Shown piece after piece: positions 58,429 to 64,000 of a stretch of 64,000 nucleotides of DNA (position 1 is the first letter of the stretch; each line of letters opens with the position of its first letter). Below the pieces are notes generated by a model. It was given only the letters and a program-made list of their open reading frames with translations. It was not told the DNA's origin and ran no database searches. The DNA comes from Tritrichomonas musculus (lineage: Eukaryota > Parabasalia > Tritrichomonadida > Tritrichomonadidae): NCBI GenBank assembly GCA_039105265.1, contig JAPFFF010000017.1, forward strand, positions 1,364,001 to 1,428,000, written 5' to 3'. The translations under genes and the position numbers were made by a program.

Positions 58429-61400
58429 ATGGATTCTCTTAATTCTATATCAATCTTTAGTGCACAAATCACCAGAACAACTCCAACCGATTCTATTATA
58501 TCATTACTTTCTGAATTAAGACTTAAGATGAATTACCATTTTTTTTCAAATTTGTCTAACGATGAAAAAAGCATTGTATATAATTATCTATGGACTAGGC
58601 TACATAATATGTGGCGGAATGGACCACGTGAACTTAAAAATTCAACTGCTACAACCATTGGAAATATAATTGTCCATCTAGCACCTTTTTATACTGATGA
58701 CTTGATGAAATCACTTATTATTACACTGAAAAATTATAAGACAACCTCAATTTTATACTTTTCTTGTTTTTGTTACTTAAGCAAGTTTTATTCGCCTAAA
58801 TCAATTGAAGGATGCCTCAAGGATATCGATATATTTAATTTAATTTCGGTACGTAATGCTAATCATCTCCCGAAAATGACAAAAGAATTATTCGGTCTCC
58901 CGAATCAATTACTGTTTTCTCTTGCTGAACATTACTTATATCTTTTAAATAAGGATCCTGATAATAAGTATATTTCGCAAGCAGCAAATATTATAATCTC
59001 TCAAAATCCACAATCATTTACTGGCTTAATTAAAGAAGATACACCACTTGAAATTATAGCTGCAGTGTTTGGAAACAAGTTACCAATACTTGATGAATTA
59101 ATTGTTAAATCTATAAGTGATAAGACTTTGCAAGCTTTACACGATTATGGGACACCAGCTAAAAAACTTTCAGCTTCTTGCAAAATATTAAGTTCTTTAA
59201 TAACTAATAATCAAATTTCTTCTGATATTGTTCATGGCATTTTTACAAAAGAATTTTTGCAAAAGAATGATTTACTAGAAGATATATTACTCCTTCCGAT
59301 TGAACCAAGCATAGTTATTTCTCTTTATGGAAATCAAAATATTCAAACAAATTTGGTTAATATTGATGGCCAATTTCTTGAATCAAATGGCTTTCCAGAT
59401 AATTCATCAATGGGATTTCAGATAGATAATTCTAATTCAAATATAAGTACCGTTTTTAATTCAAATGATTTTAATGATATGGTTGATAGTCCAGAAACTT
59501 CTTTATTAGTTAATGATGGAAATACAAATATATCAATTCCTGGAACTCTAGCTAAAGACATTTCATTCCTTCCTCCTCTTCCTCTTCCAGATCATCCATC
59601 TAATAAACACAAAAAAGTATCTTTTAGTAAATCAGAAACTGCTTTTGAAGGACCTCCAAAAGAAGTGAAAATTGATTTGAAATCGAGTAAAAGCATTGAT
59701 TTAACAAAAGTCTCACCACCAACAATACCAAAAATTTTCAGCAGCTCAAGTGTCGATAATCAATCTATCTTAATTTCTGAAAATGATTATAACGATGTTA
59801 GCCCAGAAAAACGTAAAAAGACGCAATTTAATACACCAGAAATGGAGAGAGCTAGATCTCATCGGCGTAATAATCATAGATTATCTCTTGATGTTAAATC
59901 AGGTGCAATGCTTCATAACGCGCTTCAATCTGCGCTTACAAAGAACAATGAAAATGAAAATCAAACAAATAATTACTTATTAAGGCTTAATCCCAAATAT
60001 ACATCACCTCTCATCAACTATTTCAAACGCTATCCCGAATATCAGAATGAATTATGCAATTTGATATTATACAGTATTTCAATTTATAAAATAAAATCGC
60101 TTTATTCTAATCCATCAAAAGACACAGATGACGATTTAAAGAAGTCATCATTGAAAAATGAGGCATTATATTCAGCATTGAAAGCTGTCTCAGAGGTAAA
60201 CATGAATTTCCAGCCTACAATATTAAACACAATATTACAACAAATCTTTGAAATGATTGACTATAAAAACGATGACAATGAAAGTGCTCTTAATTACGTA
60301 ACTGATATAACTTTAAATGTGAAAATTCTAGAAATGATTGGATCATTAAAGGCAGATCGACTTACACAAAAAACTGCAAACAAAATGTTCGAGTTGATTG
60401 AAAAAGCTTCAATATCAAATGTTGACGTTATTAGGAAAAAGGCAAAGAAAGCTTTTGTTTCTCTTTCAAACCAAACGAGCATCGATTTATTCAAATTTTT
60501 CTTTGATATATACATTCAAAAGCTTGACTTATTTAATGAAAAAGAATTTGCAATGAGACTATCATTTATTGCTTATGTAATGAATCACATTTCAACACAA
60601 CTTCCACTCTCATTCAGCTCAATTGCTACGTTTTTATATGAAGCTCTTACCCTTAAAGACTCTTTTCACAGGAATGATATGCTGAATGTATTTAAAATAC
60701 TTTCTGTTTTAGTACCAACGATTAACGATCCTCAAATACTGATAGTTTTTATTCAGCATGCAATGAACATGATTAAGAAGAATTATTCTGATTTTACTGG
60801 TGAAGATTTTTGTTCAAGTGATCAAAAAGCCCCATTTTTCAATAATCGCTATCAAGTTGAAAACACTCTTGTTCAAGTAGATATGGATATTGTGTCAAAT
60901 CCTCGTATTTGGCACAGAAAAAGCTTAAAATGTGCTCATGTTGCATATGCTTTTTTAGCAACGGTTCCTTGGGACAAATTTGAATTAACATCAAATGATA
61001 AACTACTTCTTGAACAGCTTATTTCAGCAATGTCAGTCTTGCTTCCTAAAGAAACTTCTACTTTTATGCTAATGCTGAGAGACTCACATTTAATTTCATC
61101 AGTTTTCAGAGCCAAAATCATTTCTTCATTAAATAAAGTTTCCCGAAGAAAAGAAGACTTGATTGCCTTTCTTCCAGTTATTCGAGTCATGTGCAAGATG
61201 AATGAGAAATATAAATTACTTAATATTGAATTTGTTCTAGATTCATTATTGAACATGATGCCACGTTTAAATAATATCACAACTGATCAAGCTATTTCAA
61301 TTCAACTCTTCCTCTCGGAGAGAAAAATTGAGACAACTGATTTTACTGAATTTCAAAAAATTCTTAATAGTCAAGCTTCTCATTCTGAACCGTTAAATCT

Positions 61401-63288
61401 CGATAACAATGATCAGGAAAGTGAAGATGAAGATGATATTGAAAACCAAAGTTATGAAATGCTAGATGAAAAAGAATTAAAATCATTGATCTTTTCAATA
61501 ACACCTCTTGTTTTTGCCAACTTAGATGTTCCTCCTGAATTTTTGCAACCATTTCAAATTCGTAATTTTTGTGTAAATTCAGCATATGCTATCGATGAAG
61601 ATCAATGCAAACAACTTTTTCAATTTGCTTTATCAAATAGCTCACCAAGAGTTCTCTTTCATATAATTCGATATTCGCAAAAAATGAATTATAACATCAA
61701 TATTGAAGAGAATTTAGATAATCCATTACTTAATTCTAAACGACTATTTCCATGCGTTTTTCAGTCACTTACATATAGAAAGAGAGGATTTAAAAGTCTT
61801 TCGCAGCGTTGTAATCAATATATTAATCAATTTTATCCAAATGGTTTTCTTTCATTTGTATTAGATGCAACAGATGACCAAAGAAATAACGCCATTTTAT
61901 TATTGCAATTTGATCCTACTTACTTTATTAATCAATTCTCTCAAATAGAAAGTTTCACAACGCGCCAGTTGATAAACATTTGCATATATATTCAAAATGT
62001 TAAGTTCCCACGAGAGTTAATATTCAAATTTGTTATTGAACTACTTTCAAAAAGCGCAAAATCTCAATCATATAATAAAATTAATATTGTTCGAAGAATT
62101 ATGACAATTTACCTTACTTGCTATGGAAACTCAGTTAAGCGTGCTCCGAAGCAAATTTATGGAATAATTGCTTGCGAGCTTGGATTGCCAATACCTTTGG
62201 ACCATAATTCACCATTTGTTCGTAAATTAACATCAGCTGATTTAGTTGAATTTGGTTATGCAATTACGGCTCTCTCTTCTTACTTTGATTGTCAATCATT
62301 GCTTGAACAAATGGCTGCTTTATTCACCAAGAATTCATCAAACTATTTACGATTTCTATATAAAAACAATTCTAAGGGAACGATAGATCATCTTCCAGAT
62401 TGTCTAAATGTAATTCTTCCCTCAATTCGGCATCAAGCTGTTTACCTTGCAACAAAATTTGTTCACAAAAATATTGATTTTAATATTACTTCTGATTTTA
62501 TTAACAATGTTGTAAAACAACTCGATTTATTTGTTCCCCTTCCAATTTCTGGTTCAGGAAACAATAAAATCACCAATGATGATACGGCCAATTGTTTCTA
62601 TTGTTTTGCAACATGCATATTGCACCATGAACTATCATCATCAGCACAAAAGACTATTTACAACATGATGTATGAAAAGATGTCTTTTGAAATAAGCTCT
62701 TTTTCAATCGGAAGATTCATATCATTATTTAAAATTCTTACCAATCAAGAATACCTACGAAACGACATATATAATGACATTTTTCAACGTTGCTCATTCC
62801 TAGTTGACTCACGAACTTCAATTCGTCCATTCTTTATTGATTTGTATGCCACCATTTCAAAAGCTATTAACAAACAGAAAGTTTTTTCTGAGAAAATGAT
62901 TGAATACATGATGAACACATTATCATATGAAAGTCCGAATGTTAGTGAGGCTGCTTCTGTTGAAATAATGAAGCTTGCATCTAATACAGATGAAGCAAAT
63001 AATATTTTACCATTTGAAATTCCTGACTTTTTCACTTTCTTTACTGCAATTATTGCTATTGAGAAAAAGAATCGTTCAATGGTTCATGATGAGCTTCAGA
63101 AAAGATATAAAGGAACACATTTGCTGGCACTTCAAATGCTGAAAAAACCGAAATATAGGATTTTCTCTCCTTTAGTTGCTTTTATTACTGATGATATTGA
63201 TGTTCCACCTAAATTAAAAGAATTTTTGGATTCTATTGAAAATAAGATACAACGAGTGTATGCAACAGATACTTATCATGAATTTTGA
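58429..63288 (+). CDS. Very large helical-repeat (HEAT/ARM-type) protein, unknown
   Basis: The protein has 1,619 residues; ATG at 58429. Residues 1-300 and about 520-1600 are helical with weak HEAT-like periodicity (LSFSSIATFLYEALTLKD, LLEQLISAMSVLLPKE, SFSIGRFISLFKIL). A disordered linker (about 305-510) rich in Ser/Asn/Pro has basic and phosphorylatable patches (RARSHRRNNHRLSLD) near RRxS sites. An acidic insert (QESEDEDDIENQ) lies near 1000. No kinase, GAP or membrane domain is seen. Large scaffolds such as the Furry/Tao3 group have this general build, but no specific motif supports that. The C-terminus ends ATDTYHEF. Confidence 0.6.
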   Translation: MDSLNSISIFSAQITRTTPTDSIISLLSELRLKMNYHFFSNLSNDEKSIVYNYLWTRLHNMWRNGPRELKNSTATTIGNIIVHLAPFYTDDLMKSLIITLKNYKTTSILYFSCFCYLSKFYSPKSIEGCLKDIDIFNLISVRNANHLPKMTKELFGLPNQLLFSLAEHYLYLLNKDPDNKYISQAANIIISQNPQSFTGLIKEDTPLEIIAAVFGNKLPILDELIVKSISDKTLQALHDYGTPAKKLSASCKILSSLITNNQISSDIVHGIFTKEFLQKNDLLEDILLLPIEPSIVISLYGNQNIQTNLVNIDGQFLESNGFPDNSSMGFQIDNSNSNISTVFNSNDFNDMVDSPETSLLVNDGNTNISIPGTLAKDISFLPPLPLPDHPSNKHKKVSFSKSETAFEGPPKEVKIDLKSSKSIDLTKVSPPTIPKIFSSSSVDNQSILISENDYNDVSPEKRKKTQFNTPEMERARSHRRNNHRLSLDVKSGAMLHNALQSALTKNNENENQTNNYLLRLNPKYTSPLINYFKRYPEYQNELCNLILYSISIYKIKSLYSNPSKDTDDDLKKSSLKNEALYSALKAVSEVNMNFQPTILNTILQQIFEMIDYKNDDNESALNYVTDITLNVKILEMIGSLKADRLTQKTANKMFELIEKASISNVDVIRKKAKKAFVSLSNQTSIDLFKFFFDIYIQKLDLFNEKEFAMRLSFIAYVMNHISTQLPLSFSSIATFLYEALTLKDSFHRNDMLNVFKILSVLVPTINDPQILIVFIQHAMNMIKKNYSDFTGEDFCSSDQKAPFFNNRYQVENTLVQVDMDIVSNPRIWHRKSLKCAHVAYAFLATVPWDKFELTSNDKLLLEQLISAMSVLLPKETSTFMLMLRDSHLISSVFRAKIISSLNKVSRRKEDLIAFLPVIRVMCKMNEKYKLLNIEFVLDSLLNMMPRLNNITTDQAISIQLFLSERKIETTDFTEFQKILNSQASHSEPLNLDNNDQESEDEDDIENQSYEMLDEKELKSLIFSITPLVFANLDVPPEFLQPFQIRNFCVNSAYAIDEDQCKQLFQFALSNSSPRVLFHIIRYSQKMNYNINIEENLDNPLLNSKRLFPCVFQSLTYRKRGFKSLSQRCNQYINQFYPNGFLSFVLDATDDQRNNAILLLQFDPTYFINQFSQIESFTTRQLINICIYIQNVKFPRELIFKFVIELLSKSAKSQSYNKINIVRRIMTIYLTCYGNSVKRAPKQIYGIIACELGLPIPLDHNSPFVRKLTSADLVEFGYAITALSSYFDCQSLLEQMAALFTKNSSNYLRFLYKNNSKGTIDHLPDCLNVILPSIRHQAVYLATKFVHKNIDFNITSDFINNVVKQLDLFVPLPISGSGNNKITNDDTANCFYCFATCILHHELSSSAQKTIYNMMYEKMSFEISSFSIGRFISLFKILTNQEYLRNDIYNDIFQRCSFLVDSRTSIRPFFIDLYATISKAINKQKVFSEKMIEYMMNTLSYESPNVSEAASVEIMKLASNTDEANNILPFEIPDFFTFFTAIIAIEKKNRSMVHDELQKRYKGTHLLALQMLKKPKYRIFSPLVAFITDDIDVPPKLKEFLDSIENKIQRVYATDTYHEF

Positions 63289-63439
63289 TTTTTGTATTTT
63301 AATTATTTTTGTTGTTTATTAATAAAATATATTTCTTTTTTTGGTATAAGTTTCGAATTTTTATTATTAAATCAAACTCAAATTTCATATAATTAATAAT
63401 AGTATAGAAATTATCATGATTAATGATAATAATATCAGC

Positions 63440-64000
63440 TCATTTCAAATAAGGCGTTAATGACTTTTGGACAATTGTATACAATGCGTTATCAATAACG
63501 ACCAAAGGAACTGAATGACCAAAATCTCGTAATAATTTTCCAAAAGAGACTGATTTGTCTTGCATGACGAATGGTGCAGATGCAATTGTTGCACCAAGGC
63601 TACCAATCGCAATTGTTGAAGTTGAGCGAGCAAATTCACCACCAAGTTTTTCTGATTTAGGTAAATGCTGATTAGCGATACGAGATGTCATATTAAATCC
63701 GGCATCATATGCTATTTTATCACCAATTTTGTTAAAATACCCCTTCATTGAAATATTATCATTAAAATAATAATTTGATAAAGGATTCATAATCATTCTG
63801 TTTGCAAGAGTTGATGAAGCACTAGTCATTAATGTCCATGGAATCCAAGTTTTTAATGATTTAGTATTTGGTCTCAAAAAAACACGAGCCATTCCATCAA
63901 ATAATCCAAAAGTGGATAGTTCAAGCCCAGTATTAAGAGAATCAAGAGCAATCGTAGTGAATGTATAAAATGGTTTTTGATCTTCTAGTATTATTGTAAT
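63440..64000 (-). CDS. Unknown membrane-associated protein, 3' part (5' end outside window)
   Basis: The minus-strand frame runs from a stop at 63440 to the right edge without interruption, giving 187 residues. An ATG at 63892 exists, but the upstream frame remains open for 36 codons with protein-like sequence (LNTGLELSTFGLFDGMARVF), so the true start is probably beyond the window. It has Gly/Ala/Ser-rich amphipathic segments (TIAIGSLGATIASAPFVM) and a hydrophobic VPLVVIDNALYTIV near the end. No charge-rich domain is present. The glycine-spaced helices recall small organelle membrane proteins, but no family can be named. Confidence 0.65.
   Translation of the reverse strand: MTIILEDQKPFYTFTTIALDSLNTGLELSTFGLFDGMARVFLRPNTKSLKTWIPWTLMTSASSTLANRMIMNPLSNYYFNDNISMKGYFNKIGDKIAYDAGFNMTSRIANQHLPKSEKLGGEFARSTSTIAIGSLGATIASAPFVMQDKSVSFGKLLRDFGHSVPLVVIDNALYTIVQKSLTPYLK

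Overview
The window looks like nuclear DNA of a parabasalid protist, most likely a trichomonad such as Tritrichomonas or Trichomonas. The evidence is very AT-rich intergenic DNA, dense and nearly intronless protein genes, and eukaryotic families throughout: TOR kinase, PRMT1, MAP65/PRC1, retromer VPS35, CCDC22 and flagellar CFAP proteins. Long ankyrin proteins, AAAP amino-acid transporters, and mariner, hAT, MULE-like and Maverick remnants also fit. The species is an inference. No rRNA, tRNA, CRISPR array or bacterial operon was seen.

Layout. Positions 1-18 kb hold the C-terminal part of CCDC22, a full TOR kinase, TMEM18, PRMT1, an EF-hand/WD40 protein, an AAAP transporter and a beta-propeller-like protein. 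Positions 18-27 kb are framed by two copies of a MAP65/PRC1-like gene in inverted orientation. Their coding sequences appear identical while their 5' flanks have diverged. Between them lie an unrecognised protein (perhaps MED1-like), a thioredoxin-fold ER-type protein and a 742-bp mariner-type element. Positions 27-35 kb hold a coiled-coil protein, an ARM-type protein, a CIBAR-like BAR protein, CFAP161, a second 742-bp mariner copy and an E2F-like protein with two winged helices.

Positions 35.4-42.5 kb are a transposon graveyard: a TTAA-flanked element, a small TIR element, an element with an 8-bp target-site duplication, a fold-back with a GC-rich core, a 957-bp element with a perfect 9-bp duplication, a decayed hAT transposase, and decayed Maverick/Polinton DNA polymerase B and capsid-like genes. 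Positions 42.9-64 kb return to genes: an AAAP transporter, a histidine acid phosphatase, a giant BTB-like/ankyrin protein, a secreted protein, a broken or intron-bearing ankyrin gene, a single-pass membrane protein, VPS35, a 1,619-residue helical-repeat protein and a partial unknown protein.

The genes do not form a pathway cluster. Themes that recur are endosomal sorting (CCDC22, VPS35), flagella and microtubules (CFAP161, WDR49-like, CIBAR-like, two MAP65), nuclear regulation (PRMT1, E2F-like) and growth control (TOR). The most striking points are the ankyrin protein whose predicted N-terminus copies the histone H3 tail with Arg in place of Lys4, the homogenised MAP65 inverted pair, a TOR FRB domain lacking rapamycin-contact residues, and a mariner insertion whose empty target site survives next to it.
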